In this document: positions 31,886 through 41,095 of the stretch, one piece after another | Layout of the letters: every line of letters starts with the position of its first letter | How positions within the stretch are numbered: the first letter of the stretch is position 1 | Assembly (NCBI GenBank): GCA_035513215.1 | Contig: DATKCK010000009.1 | Span: 1 to 42,866, forward strand | Direction: 5' to 3' | DNA from: DATCZB01 sp035513215 | GTDB taxonomy: Bacteria > Pseudomonadota > Gammaproteobacteria > Steroidobacterales > Rariloculaceae | Length of the DNA stretch: 42,866 nt | The notes under the pieces: model-generated | The model's database searches: none | Told to the model about the DNA's origin: nothing | Seen by the model: only the letters and a program-made list of their open reading frames with translations | Translations under genes and position numbers: made by a program

Positions 31886-33460
31886 ATGAACAGAACGCCA
31901 ATTATCTGCATCGCACTGCTCGGGCTGTCCGTCGGTGTATGCGCCCAGGACGTGCCAGGTTCGCCGGACCTGTTTTCGCTGACCTTCGCACCAGGACCGC
32001 TCCCGAACAACGAGCCCTCCGCGTCGCCCGCATCAGGGGCATCGAATGCCGCGGTCACTGAGGCCGCTGACAACGGCGACATCGATCGCTTGTTCGATGC
32101 AATCGCGGAAATCGAGCGGGCAATCGCCGAAGAAGAGGCGCTGAACGGTCCGCAGTCCCGTATCCTGATCGAGCACTATCGATCCATGGCCGCCTTGTAT
32201 GCAGAACTGGGAGACCCGTTGCGCGCTGTGGCTGCTTCGGAGCAGGCGAGAGCCGTCGTTCGGATGAACGACGGCCTGCATACGCTCGACCAGGCCGAGA
32301 TCGTCGAGCAATCGATCGACATGCTCGAAGCTGCCGGCGCCTTCGGCGAATCCGACGAGCGGCAGGACGAACTGCTCGACCTGGCCGGCAGGAATGACGG
32401 CGATGCTCGAGCTCCGCCGATTCTTGCCTCCGTGGCGGATCGGCAAATGCGCGCGGTGAGAACGTATCTCGAAGAGGATGTTTGGCCGCGGGAACGCCGG
32501 CCCGTGCAGGCGATCGAGGGCTCGGGGTGGGAGCCGAGCACACCCAATACCGGCCGCCAAAGGGCGCTGACGGAGCTGGCCGTAATCGCGCGGCGCTACG
32601 ATGCCGCGATCGAGGAAGCACTTGCGGACGACGCTTACGAGCTCGGTGACGCGCTCGACACGGATGTGAAAATCGTTGCGATCTACGAGCTCGTCGATGT
32701 CGCAAACGATTTCGTGGAGGTCGGCCGGCTCCCACGCAGAGACCGCAACGGCCCGACATGGGAGCCGGAACCGCCGAGCGGCGACCGCGATTTCGCCGCT
32801 GCCGCCTTGCATCGCGCGAGACGGCTCTACAGTGCGGCGATGCAGTCGGCTTTCCGGCAGGGCAGCGAGGCGGAGTCTTGGGGGCTCGGCGAGCAGCTCG
32901 TGGAGACTTACTACTTCGAAGCGGCGAATCCCGAGCTCAAGTCAGACGTCTACGTGGACCACACGGTACCAAGCCCGCTCGAAAGCGTCCTGCGGGCGCG
33001 GGTCGCCGAGCAGATGACGCGTGGCGCTCCGGCCGTCGGGGTGGCCCGCGCCATGCTCGAGCTCGGAGATGCATTGGGGAACAGGGAAGCCCTGCAGCGG
33101 TATCAGGCGGCCTACGACTTCCTCGTCGCGCAAGGCGCGTCAGTCGAGACCGTCGCCGATCTTTTCAATCCGCAGATTCCGGTGATACGACGCGCATTCG
33201 GCCCCGAGGATTCGTCGAAATTCGATCCGGCGAGAGCGTATCGGGGCTATATCGATGTCGAGGTTCAGACGGGCCGCTTTGGCGAGACGACCGACGTCGA
33301 GATCGTTGGCGCATCGGACGGCACTTCGCGTGCAATCGAGCGGCGTCTGCGCACGCACGTCTCTCAAACCCGCTTCAGGCCTCGGTTTGCGGAAGCTGAG
33401 CCCGTTCGCTCGGACCGGTTCGTGCTGCGCCATTACTACGATTACGACCTGATTGAATGA
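31886..33460 (+). CDS. Exported helical-repeat protein with C-terminal TonB-C-like domain
   Basis: ATG 31886 opens a signal peptide (PIICIALLGLSVGVCAQD); the longer frame upstream is not supported. The 524-residue protein has TPR-like helical segments (LIEHYRSMAALYAELGDPL, AEQARAV-like repeats), and its last 80 residues resemble the TonB C-terminal fold (YRGYIDVEVQTGRFGETTDV, RAIERRLRTHVSQTRFRPRF). There is no N-terminal membrane anchor of the TonB kind, so it is probably a soluble periplasmic protein and not an energy transducer. The function is unknown. It is convergent with rmlB (15 bases). The gene at 36383 encodes a protein of similar composition with the domain at the other end. Confidence 0.75.
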   Translation: MNRTPIICIALLGLSVGVCAQDVPGSPDLFSLTFAPGPLPNNEPSASPASGASNAAVTEAADNGDIDRLFDAIAEIERAIAEEEALNGPQSRILIEHYRSMAALYAELGDPLRAVAASEQARAVVRMNDGLHTLDQAEIVEQSIDMLEAAGAFGESDERQDELLDLAGRNDGDARAPPILASVADRQMRAVRTYLEEDVWPRERRPVQAIEGSGWEPSTPNTGRQRALTELAVIARRYDAAIEEALADDAYELGDALDTDVKIVAIYELVDVANDFVEVGRLPRRDRNGPTWEPEPPSGDRDFAAAALHRARRLYSAAMQSAFRQGSEAESWGLGEQLVETYYFEAANPELKSDVYVDHTVPSPLESVLRARVAEQMTRGAPAVGVARAMLELGDALGNREALQRYQAAYDFLVAQGASVETVADLFNPQIPVIRRAFGPEDSSKFDPARAYRGYIDVEVQTGRFGETTDVEIVGASDGTSRAIERRLRTHVSQTRFRPRFAEAEPVRSDRFVLRHYYDYDLIE

Positions 33461-33475
33461 CGGCGGCGGCCTAAC

Positions 33476-34573
33476 TTACCGATAGTGCCGGTCGATCCAC
33501 TCGCGGTAGCTCGAGTCCATGACGCCGCGCCACCATGTCTCGTTCCCGAGATACCAGTCGACCGTGAGGTGCAGGCCCTCCGTCAATGACAGGCGCGGCG
33601 AGAATCCGAGCTCGCGCGTGCTCTTCGCCGTGTCGACGGCGTATCGCCGGTCGTGCCCGGGTCTGTCCTTCACGAACTGAATGAGCTTTGCCGACCCCTC
33701 GCCGCGCGAAGGCGTTGCATCGGGAAATCGCTTCCTGAGGCTCGCGTCGCTCGCGAAGCGCTCGTCGACGATGGCGCAGAGCTTCTCGACGAGCGTCAGG
33801 TTGTCGCATTCGGTCTTGCCGCCGAGATTGTAGACTTCACCCGGCGTTCCGAGCTTCAGGACGAGCTCGAGGCCTCGGCAATGATCGCCGACGTGCAGCC
33901 AGTCCCTGACGTTGCGCCCGTCACCGTAAATCGGCAGCGGCTTGCCGGCCAGGATATTGACGATGACGAGCGGGATCAGCTTCTCGGGAAACTGGAAGGG
34001 ACCGTAGTTGTTCGAGCATCGGCTCGTGGTGACCTTCAGTCCATAGGTATGCCCGTACGCGCGAACGAGATGATCGGAGGCGGCCTTGGACGCGGAGTAG
34101 GGCGAATTCGGCGCGCAGGGCGTCGACTCGGTAAATGCGGGCTCGTCCGGTCCGAGCGATCCGTAGACCTCGTCCGTCGATATGTGGTGGAAACGATGAT
34201 TGGGCCCCGGACCTTCCTCGATCCATACCCGGCGGGCGGCTTTCAGCAGGCTGTGCGTGCCGAGGACGTTGGTCTCGAGAAAGACGTCGGCAGCGCTGAT
34301 CGAGCGATCGACGTGTGACTCGGCGGCGAAATTGACGATCGTGTCGATCGCCTCGTCACGCAGCAGGGACTCGACCAGTGTCTGATCGCCGATGCTGCCG
34401 TGGACGAAGCGGAATCTCGGGCTGTCTTTGAGAGAATCGAGACTGGCAGGATTGCCGGCGTACGTCAGCGCGTCGAGCACCACGACGCGATCCTCGGGAT
34501 GCGTCCTCGCCCAGTAGTGGACGAAATTGGCGCCGATGAAGCCGGCGCCGCCGGTAACGAGCAGCTCAGCCAA
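33476..34573 (-). CDS. rmlB: dTDP-glucose 4,6-dehydratase
   Basis: The 365-residue protein begins MAELLVTGGAGFIGANFVHY, with the NAD-binding GGAGFIG motif. It carries the family signatures FAAESHVDRSI, STDEVYGSLG and the catalytic YSASK. Its length is normal for RmlB. It converts dTDP-glucose to dTDP-4-keto-6-deoxyglucose in the cytoplasm, the second step of dTDP-L-rhamnose synthesis. The start overlaps the end of rmlD by eight bases, so translation is likely coupled. It is the last gene of the rmlA-rmlD-rmlB operon. The usual epimerase gene rmlC is not in the window. Confidence 0.95.
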   Translation of the reverse strand: MAELLVTGGAGFIGANFVHYWARTHPEDRVVVLDALTYAGNPASLDSLKDSPRFRFVHGSIGDQTLVESLLRDEAIDTIVNFAAESHVDRSISAADVFLETNVLGTHSLLKAARRVWIEEGPGPNHRFHHISTDEVYGSLGPDEPAFTESTPCAPNSPYSASKAASDHLVRAYGHTYGLKVTTSRCSNNYGPFQFPEKLIPLVIVNILAGKPLPIYGDGRNVRDWLHVGDHCRGLELVLKLGTPGEVYNLGGKTECDNLTLVEKLCAIVDERFASDASLRKRFPDATPSRGEGSAKLIQFVKDRPGHDRRYAVDTAKSTRELGFSPRLSLTEGLHLTVDWYLGNETWWRGVMDSSYREWIDRHYR

Positions 34574-35435
34574 GGGCTATTTCCCCGAGGACATCGCGAA
34601 GATTGGCACGCCAGTGCCGCGGCGTCATTCTAAGCGCCTCGGCGGTGGAGCGCGTGTCGAGTACGCTGTAGGCAGGCCGACGCGCCGCTGTCGGAAAATT
34701 TCGGGAAGACACGGGCTTCAGATCGACGGGACTCGTAAGCAGGCCGCATGCCGCCGCTTCCTCGGCGATCGCCGCGGCGAAATCGTGCCAGCTTGCGACA
34801 CCGGCGTCCGTCCAATGATAAGTGCCCCGAAGCGCAGGCTCCGCGGCAAAGGCCCAGACAGCGCGCGCGACCGAACCGGCGGAGGTCGGCGTGCCGACCT
34901 GATCGTCGACGACACGTACCGGCCGGGGCTCGCGCATCAGTTTGAGCATGGTCAGCACGAAATTCCTGCCGTGAGGCGCATAGACCCACGCCGTTCTCAA
35001 GACGATCGAAGCGTCGGGAAGCAGGTCTCTGACGGCCTGCTCGCCGGCCAGTTTCGTCCGGCCATAGACGCTCGTCGGTGCCGGTGGCGCGTCCGGCGGA
35101 TACGGCGCCGAGGCCGAGCCGTCGAACACGAAATCGGTCGAGAGCTGAATCATGCGTGCCTTGCGGGCCGCGGCCGCGCGCGCGAGGTTCGCGGCGCCGG
35201 ATTGGTTGACCAGGCGCGCGCGCTCCGGCTCATTTTCGGCGCGTTCGACGGCCGTGAACGCCGCGGCATTGACGATCACATCTGGCTCGTGAGCTTCGAT
35301 GAAGCCCGCCACCGCCGAGGGATCGGTGATGTCGAGATCCGCGCGCGTCGCGGCGATCAGATTGCAGCCTTGCGGCACCGACGCCATCAGCGCCCGCCCG
35401 ACCTGGCCGCCGGCGCCGGCGACGAGGACTCTCAT
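34566..35435 (-). CDS. rmlD: dTDP-4-dehydrorhamnose reductase
   Basis: The 289-residue protein begins MRVLVAGAGGQVGRALMASV with the NAD(P)-binding glycine motif. It has the RmlD signatures DLDITDPSAVAGFI, VNAAAFTAVERAENEP, STDFVFDG and the catalytic VYGRTKLAGE. It reduces dTDP-4-dehydro-L-rhamnose to dTDP-L-rhamnose, the last step of the pathway. ATG 35435 overlaps the rmlA stop by four bases (ATGA type), and its own end overlaps rmlB by eight, so all three are read from one message. Length and motifs are intact. Confidence 0.94.
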   Translation of the reverse strand: MRVLVAGAGGQVGRALMASVPQGCNLIAATRADLDITDPSAVAGFIEAHEPDVIVNAAAFTAVERAENEPERARLVNQSGAANLARAAAARKARMIQLSTDFVFDGSASAPYPPDAPPAPTSVYGRTKLAGEQAVRDLLPDASIVLRTAWVYAPHGRNFVLTMLKLMREPRPVRVVDDQVGTPTSAGSVARAVWAFAAEPALRGTYHWTDAGVASWHDFAAAIAEEAAACGLLTSPVDLKPVSSRNFPTAARRPAYSVLDTRSTAEALRMTPRHWRANLRDVLGEIALG

Positions 35436-36316
35436 CCCGGTGCCTCGTCCCGGGCCAGCTCGGCCAGGTAGCGGCCATAGTCCGTCTTGCCGTGGCTCTC
35501 ACCGAGCCGGGCGAGCTGATCCGCGTCAATGAAGCCGGCGCGGTAAGCGATCTCCTCGGGACAGCAGACCTTAAGGCCCTGCCTGTTCTCGATGGCCTCG
35601 ATGAAGGTTGCCGCCTCGAGCAGGGAACGATGCGTGCCGGTGTCGAGCCAGGCGATGCCGCGGCCCAGAATTCTGACGTCGAGCTCACCGCGCTCGAGAA
35701 ACGCGCGGTTGATGTCGGTGATCTCGAGCTCGCCGCGCGCCGAGGGCTTCAGCGAGCGCGCGATCTCGATGACGTCGTTCGAATAGAAGTAGAGTCCGGT
35801 GACGGCGAATCGGGATCTCGGTTTCCGCGGCTTCTCCTCGATGCCGCGCGCGCGGCCGTCCTGGTCGAACTCGACAACGCCATAGCGCTCGGGATCCCGA
35901 ACCCGGTAGGCGAAAACCGTGCATGCATCCTGTCGCCCGGCTGCGCTCCTGAGCACCTCGGGCAGCCCGTGGCCGTAGAAGAGATTGTCGCCGAGCACGA
36001 GCGCGCAGCGGTCGTGGCCGATGAAGGAGCGCCCGAGGATGAATGCCTGCGCCAGACCTTCCGGACGCGGCTGCGCGGCGTAGCCCAGAGAGACGCCCCA
36101 CTGGCTGCCGTCCCCCAGCAAGCGCCGGTACTGAGGCAGATCCACGGGCGTGGAAATGATCAGAATGTCCCGGATCCCGGCCAGCAGCAGCGTGGACAGG
36201 GGGTAATAGACCATCGGCTTGTCATAGACAGGCAGCAATGCCTTGCTGACACCGAGGGTTACGGGATACAGGCGCGTGGCTGCCCCGCCGGCAAGAACGA
36301 TTCCCTTGAGGCTCAC
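35432..36316 (-). CDS. rmlA: Glucose-1-phosphate thymidylyltransferase
   Basis: The GTG at 36316 gives a standard start (SLKGIVLAGGAATRLYPVTL) and a usual 294-residue length. An ATG at 36343 would add nine residues, and the open frame further up covers another gene and is not real. Signatures are the nucleotide loop LAGGAATRLYP, SKALLPVYDKPMVYYPLST, LVLGDNLFYGHG, GVVEFD, IEEKP and GELEITDINRAFL. The enzyme makes dTDP-glucose from glucose-1-phosphate and dTTP, the entry step to dTDP-rhamnose, and is usually inhibited by the end product. It is first in the operon, and its start lies inside a palindrome shared with the divergent gene. Confidence 0.93.
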   Translation of the reverse strand: MSLKGIVLAGGAATRLYPVTLGVSKALLPVYDKPMVYYPLSTLLLAGIRDILIISTPVDLPQYRRLLGDGSQWGVSLGYAAQPRPEGLAQAFILGRSFIGHDRCALVLGDNLFYGHGLPEVLRSAAGRQDACTVFAYRVRDPERYGVVEFDQDGRARGIEEKPRKPRSRFAVTGLYFYSNDVIEIARSLKPSARGELEITDINRAFLERGELDVRILGRGIAWLDTGTHRSLLEAATFIEAIENRQGLKVCCPEEIAYRAGFIDADQLARLGESHGKTDYGRYLAELARDEAPG

Positions 36317-36333
36317 GATATAATCATATCGTG
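36314..36333. promoter_or_regulatory. Palindrome overlapping the rmlA start and a divergent -10 element
   Basis: CACGATAT and its perfect complement ATATCGTG flank AATC. Read forward it contains a consensus TATAAT (36319-36324), placed to serve the gene at 36383; no good -35 was found. Read in reverse it contains TATGAT and includes the rmlA GTG. It resembles an operator over divergent transcription starts, but no regulator is identified. Confidence 0.45.
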
Positions 36334-36382
36334 CGCTCGGCATATCGGGCCGATAAACTGAGGGGAAGAGGGCGGAGGTCTC

Positions 36383-37408
36383 ATGCGTTCCATAAAGCAT
36401 CCGGTTACGTTCGAATCGATTGTCATGCTGCTCGTCGCGGCGGTATTGGCGCCTGTCGCGGCAAGCGCTCAAATCATGCCGCCGACGCCGCTCGAAACAC
36501 CGCAGCCCGAGCCGCCGACCAACCGTTTCAGCATGCCGATGGAAGGTTTCGCAATCGTGCGCTACTCCGTTCTCGCCGACGGCAGCGTGGCCAATGTCAG
36601 CACGATCGATCAGATGCCGGCGACGCTGTCCGAACGCAATGTTCGCGCGACCGTCGAGTCCTGGACCTTCGAGCCTGCCACGCGGGACGGCACGGCCGTT
36701 GACTGGCACAACAACGAAGCCGTGATGATTTTCGATGTCGAGACGATTCCCGCCGAGCCGAGCCCGATGTTCGTGCGCGGCTACCGTCAGGTCGAGGACC
36801 TGCTCGCAGAAGGCGAGCAGGAGGATGCGCTCGACCGCAGCGACCGGTTGCTCGGCATGGAGGCGTCCCGGCTCGCGGAGATGGGTGTCGGTTTCGTTCA
36901 GAACGCGAGGGTCAACATGATGCTCGGCAACCTGCATGAGGCCTATGCGGCTATAGAGCGCGCGACGAATCCGGACCTCTCCCTGCTCGACCCGTCGGAG
37001 CTCGTCGTGGCGCTCGAGTATCGCAATACGCTCGAGCTCAGGCTCGGCGATGTTGTCGGCGCGCTCGAGACCTTCGCGCGGCGCCAGGAGCTCGGGACGG
37101 TTCCGGAAAGCGATCTGATGGCGTCGAATCTCGCGACCATCGAGGCGGCGCTCGGCGGTGACGCGGCGATTGGGGTTCAGGGCAAGATTCTCGACGAGGC
37201 CTGGTCGCACGAGCTTACGCGCCGCACCTTCGCGGTCGGCGACGTCGACGGCACGCTACGGCAAGTCGATATCAAATGCGATATGGGCACGGCCGAGTTC
37301 GAATTCTCGGACGAATCGGAGTGGAGCCTGCCCGAGAGCTGGGGCGAGTGCACGGTTACCGTCTTGGGCCGGCGTGACGCCGAGTTCGTGCTCTACGAGT
37401 TTCAGTAG
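36383..37408 (+). CDS. Exported protein with N-terminal TonB-C-like domain and helical repeats
   Basis: The 341-residue protein has a signal peptide (IVMLLVAAVLAPVAASAQ), a Pro-rich spacer, and then a TonB C-terminal-like fold at about residues 50-125 (FAIVRYSVLADGSVANVSTI, RNVRATVESWTFEPATRDG). Helical, TPR-like segments follow (VEDLLAEGEQEDALDRSDRL, MLGNLHEAYAAIERA), and the tail contains a cysteine pair (IKCDMGT, WGECTVTV). No membrane anchor is seen, so it should be a soluble periplasmic protein. The gene at 31886 encodes the same two elements in the opposite order. The function is unknown. It is divergent from rmlA and ends before a weak hairpin. Confidence 0.75.
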   Translation: MRSIKHPVTFESIVMLLVAAVLAPVAASAQIMPPTPLETPQPEPPTNRFSMPMEGFAIVRYSVLADGSVANVSTIDQMPATLSERNVRATVESWTFEPATRDGTAVDWHNNEAVMIFDVETIPAEPSPMFVRGYRQVEDLLAEGEQEDALDRSDRLLGMEASRLAEMGVGFVQNARVNMMLGNLHEAYAAIERATNPDLSLLDPSELVVALEYRNTLELRLGDVVGALETFARRQELGTVPESDLMASNLATIEAALGGDAAIGVQGKILDEAWSHELTRRTFAVGDVDGTLRQVDIKCDMGTAEFEFSDESEWSLPESWGECTVTVLGRRDAEFVLYEFQ

Positions 37409-37447
37409 GCTTTGCCAGCCTGTGGCGTAGTCACAACAAAAAAATTC

Positions 37448-37468
37448 GGCCTGACAAGGCCTTTTCTT
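37448..37468 (+). terminator. Weak intrinsic-type terminator
   Basis: GGCCT, loop GACA and AGGCC are followed by TTTTCTT, 39 bases after the stop at 37408. The stem is only five base pairs but the A-run before and T-run after are as expected for a terminator. Confidence 0.5.
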
Positions 37469-37582
37469 GGGCGAATCGGCATGGTAGTCTCACCCGCACA
37501 ACCATGGTCGAGCCCGCTTTTCGGGTCGAATCAGGGTTAAAGGGACTAAACGTTTTCGGGGACTTACTCAGGGGGAATGCTA

Positions 37583-40500
37583 ATGAAGGGTCACGCCCAA
37601 GCGACGGGAAACCGCCCGCGCGCCGATTTGCTGTCACAGTCAATCGCCGAAGTACTCGGCGGTTCAAAGCGAAGATCTTCCATCGCCGCCATGTCGGGCG
37701 GTGCTTTGTTGAGTGCGGTGATGTTCGTCGCGCCGACCGCGCCGGCCTCGGCACAGGACGAGCAGGCAGAGGGCCTGCAGGAAACGGTCGTCGTCACGGG
37801 CTCGCGCATTCCCCGCCGCGATTTCACGGCCAACGCGCCGATCATGACGGTCGACGAGCAGCTCTTCGAGGAGACATCGAACATCGGCGTCGAGACGATT
37901 CTGAATCAGATGCCGCAGTTCGTGCCGGCCATCACGCAGTTCACGACGACCGACGTGCAGCAAACGGCCCTGAACACGGTCGGCGCCTCGACGGTCAGCC
38001 TGCGCGGCCTCGGCGCGAACCGCAACCTCGTGCTGATCAACGGCCGGCGCGCAATGCCGGTCAACTCGACGATGGTCGTCGACACGAACTCGATCCCCTC
38101 ATCGGCCGTTGCGCGCGTGGAGGTCATCTCGGGCGGCGCCTCGGCCGTGTACGGCGCCGACGCCGTCGGCGGCGTCGTCAACTTCGTCCTCAAGGACGAT
38201 TACGAAGGCGCGTCGGTCGACATCCGCTTCGGCGACACGCAGCACGGCGGTTCCCAGACAGTCACCGTTTCGGGTCTGATCGGCGCGAACATGGCCGGCG
38301 ATCGCGGCAACGTGATGCTCGGCGTCGAGCGATCGACGCGCGGCCTCGAGTGGGCGCATGAGCGGGACTGGCGTATCGAGGACGCCGCGAAGCCGAATAC
38401 CGGCGCCACCGCGTTCTTCTGGGGCACCGACGCCTGGGTCAGCAACGAGCAAGGCACCGGCTTTTTCGCTAACAACCCGCCTCAAGCTGCCGTCGACGCC
38501 TTGTTCGACCAGGCTGCCCCGGGTGCCGTCCCGAACACCGTCCAGGGCACCCGCTTCCTCGTCAATGACGACGGCACGCTTTACACGGGGCTGATGCAGA
38601 GCTCGGGCGCTGCCGGTTCCTACCGCTACAACGGACCTCTGTTCGGCGATGTCGAAGGCAATTTTCCGGGCCTCCCGTTCCGCGTCTACCAGCCGAACGG
38701 CCAGATCAAGGAGAACAACTGGTGGAACTGGGAATCGACTCCGCTCGAGCGCCTGTCCGCCTTCGCCAACGGCCATTTCGACCTGAGCGATAACGTCAGG
38801 CTGACGGCGCAGGCGATGGTGACGCGCACGCAGACCCAGACCCAGCTCGGCCTATCGGCCGACACGATCACGATCTGGGGCGCTGCCGTGCCTTTCGGCG
38901 ATCAGCTCTACCAGGGCGGTCCCGTCACGACCACGGGAAATGGGACTTCTTTCTCCGCGGGTCCCGATGACTCGTGCGCTGAATACGACGGGGGCGGGAA
39001 CTGCGTGCTGACGAACTCGGCCTACACGATCAGCGGCCGCTACGGCGTCGAGTGCGACGCGCCGGCGACAGCCGAGAAGCCCTGGCTCGACGGGCTGCCC
39101 GGCTGCACGAATTCCGAAGCCTGGCCGACCTCGCCCGAGATCTACAACCTGTTCATGCAGCGGCCCGATCCCGATGCGCCCCTCTGGGCCAATCGGCCGC
39201 CGAGTTACCTGCGTGACGCTCTGGGCGGCGGACGTTCGAGCTCAAACACGCTGACCACGATGAACTTCTCGCTGGGTCTCGAGGGTGAGCTGCCAAGCGG
39301 CAACGATTTCTGGGACATCACGCTCTCGACGGGCCGCACGGACAACTTGATCATCCAGCGCGGCTCGGTCCGGCTCGGCACCTACCGGGCTCTGATGGCC
39401 TTCCCGAACTACGGCAGGAACGCGCTCTTCGATCCGAACCCTTACGTGGTCGGTTTCGCCGAGAGTACCCCCGTCTGTACCTCGGGTCTGGCCATCTTCG
39501 ACAACCGGGACGTCACCGAGGACTGCGCGACAATGATCGCGCCGGACCTGAAGAACCAGAACGAGGTCACGCAGACGATCCTCGAGGCCAACCTGGTCGG
39601 CGATCTGGTCGAGATGCCGGCCGGCGCGCTGCAGTACGCGCTCGGTCTGGCCTATCGGGAGAACAGCTACCAGTTCTCGCCGGACAACCTGAGCGACAAC
39701 CAGAACCTGATCGATCCGATCGCGGGTCTCTTCCCGAACGCGCGTAGCGGGGGCGAGTTCGACGTCGCGGAGATCTACGGCGAGCTCTTGATCCCGATCG
39801 TCTCGGGCGGTCCCGCTGGCGTCGAGCACTTCAACGTCGAGCTCGGCGCGCGCGTCTCCGACTGGAGCATGCCGCAGATGCCGAATCTCGAGACCTACAA
39901 GGCGCTGATCGACTGGGCCATCACGCCGCGCTACCGTATCCGGGGCGGCTTCAACCGCGCGTTCCGGGCACCGAACCTCGGTGAGCTCTTCAGCGCCCGC
40001 ACGCAGGTCTTCGGCCTCGGCGGCACGACCTTCGGCGACCACTGCTCGCAGAACATGACGAACCCGGCGTCGTATAGCGCGACGGCCGGCGGCGGCGCTT
40101 CAGCCCAGCAGGTCGCGCAGGCGCTGTCGATCTGTCGCGCGCTGATGGGTACCTCCGGTGCGTTCGAGTACTACGACAATCGGCCGCTTCTGGACCAGCC
40201 GCAGGTCGGCGGTCTCGGTACCGGCAACAGCATCGGCCAGATCAATCTGCGCGAGGAGCGTGCCGATACTTTCACAATCGGTACCGTCATGGACTTCCAT
40301 GACAACTTCACGCTGACGGTCGACTGGTACGAGATCGAGATCGAGGACATGATCGCGCTCGAGAGCGGCGACTCGGTCTACGCGCGGTGCCTGAGCCTTG
40401 AGTTCAACCCGACGGGCGATCCGAACCATCCGAACTGCGTCCCGATCTTCCGGAATCCCAGTACCGGCAACGGCGCGAACGTCGACCTGCCGTTCACGAA

Positions 40501-41044
40501 CGAGGGGCGGGCGCTGATGTCGGGTGTCGATCTTCAGCTCAACTGGAGCCGACCGCTCGCGAACGGCGGGTTCAACATGAACATGGTCGGGAACATCAAC
40601 CTCGAGGCCATCACGCAGGATCGGCCGGGGCTGGACGAGATCGATCACTCGGGCTTCAACAGCTGCGCGCTGCAGATCCAGTGTCAGCGGTACGACTATC
40701 GCCTCTTCACGACCTACGGTTACTCGCGTGGGCAGTGGAACGTGTCGCTGAGGCACCAGCACTGGCCGGAGCTCGACAACGGCGGCTGTCGGACGAACCC
40801 CACCGGTACGGGATGTCTCTACAGCAGCCTGCCGGACTACGATCTGTTCGCGCTGAGCTTCCGGTATTCGTTCGACCGGTACACGCTCGGACTCGGCATC
40901 GAGAACCTGCTCGACACCGACCCCCCGTGCACCGGCGGCAATCCGACGGCCTCGCCGTTCCCGACCGCCTGCACGCGAACCGGCAATTCGGTCTTCGATC
41001 CGCTCGGCCGGCAGTACTTCCTCAGCATGAACATGGAATTCTGA
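37583..41044 (+). CDS. TonB-dependent outer-membrane receptor
   Basis: I chose ATG 37583 because GGGGGA at 37570-37575 sits seven bases before it; ATG 37577 is too close. The 1153-residue protein has an extended signal region (GALLSAVMFVAPTAPASAQ) and a TonB-box-like QETVVVTGSRIPR. A plug domain follows (VSLRGLGANRNLVLINGRRA, GGASAVYGADAVGGVVNFVL), then a large beta-barrel ending in an aromatic residue (YFLSMNMEF). It imports an unknown ligand using TonB energy. Receptors of this length with Cys-containing loops are common for plant-polymer, peptide or siderophore uptake in aquatic proteobacteria. A strong terminator follows, and the sulfotransferase gene lies directly after it. There is no adjacent regulator of the FecIR type. 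Confidence 0.93.
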   Translation: MKGHAQATGNRPRADLLSQSIAEVLGGSKRRSSIAAMSGGALLSAVMFVAPTAPASAQDEQAEGLQETVVVTGSRIPRRDFTANAPIMTVDEQLFEETSNIGVETILNQMPQFVPAITQFTTTDVQQTALNTVGASTVSLRGLGANRNLVLINGRRAMPVNSTMVVDTNSIPSSAVARVEVISGGASAVYGADAVGGVVNFVLKDDYEGASVDIRFGDTQHGGSQTVTVSGLIGANMAGDRGNVMLGVERSTRGLEWAHERDWRIEDAAKPNTGATAFFWGTDAWVSNEQGTGFFANNPPQAAVDALFDQAAPGAVPNTVQGTRFLVNDDGTLYTGLMQSSGAAGSYRYNGPLFGDVEGNFPGLPFRVYQPNGQIKENNWWNWESTPLERLSAFANGHFDLSDNVRLTAQAMVTRTQTQTQLGLSADTITIWGAAVPFGDQLYQGGPVTTTGNGTSFSAGPDDSCAEYDGGGNCVLTNSAYTISGRYGVECDAPATAEKPWLDGLPGCTNSEAWPTSPEIYNLFMQRPDPDAPLWANRPPSYLRDALGGGRSSSNTLTTMNFSLGLEGELPSGNDFWDITLSTGRTDNLIIQRGSVRLGTYRALMAFPNYGRNALFDPNPYVVGFAESTPVCTSGLAIFDNRDVTEDCATMIAPDLKNQNEVTQTILEANLVGDLVEMPAGALQYALGLAYRENSYQFSPDNLSDNQNLIDPIAGLFPNARSGGEFDVAEIYGELLIPIVSGGPAGVEHFNVELGARVSDWSMPQMPNLETYKALIDWAITPRYRIRGGFNRAFRAPNLGELFSARTQVFGLGGTTFGDHCSQNMTNPASYSATAGGGASAQQVAQALSICRALMGTSGAFEYYDNRPLLDQPQVGGLGTGNSIGQINLREERADTFTIGTVMDFHDNFTLTVDWYEIEIEDMIALESGDSVYARCLSLEFNPTGDPNHPNCVPIFRNPSTGNGANVDLPFTNEGRALMSGVDLQLNWSRPLANGGFNMNMVGNINLEAITQDRPGLDEIDHSGFNSCALQIQCQRYDYRLFTTYGYSRGQWNVSLRHQHWPELDNGGCRTNPTGTGCLYSSLPDYDLFALSFRYSFDRYTLGLGIENLLDTDPPCTGGNPTASPFPTACTRTGNSVFDPLGRQYFLSMNMEF

Positions 41045-41067
41045 TCCACAGGAATTCTGATACCCTG

Positions 41068-41095
41068 GCGGCGGGCTTGTCCCGCCGCTTTTTTT
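41068..41095 (+). terminator. Strong intrinsic terminator touching the next start codon
   Basis: GCGGCGGG and its complement CCCGCCGC surround the loop CTTGT and are followed by seven T. The stem is eight GC-rich base pairs, 23 bases after the receptor stop. The last T is the base before the ATG of the sulfotransferase gene. Confidence 0.88.

Noticed and set aside
36317..37210. Upstream extension of the rmlA frame to 592 residues
   Set aside because: The extension lies opposite the TonB-C-like gene at 36383 and has no similarity to RmlA, whose normal N-terminus starts at the GTG 36316.
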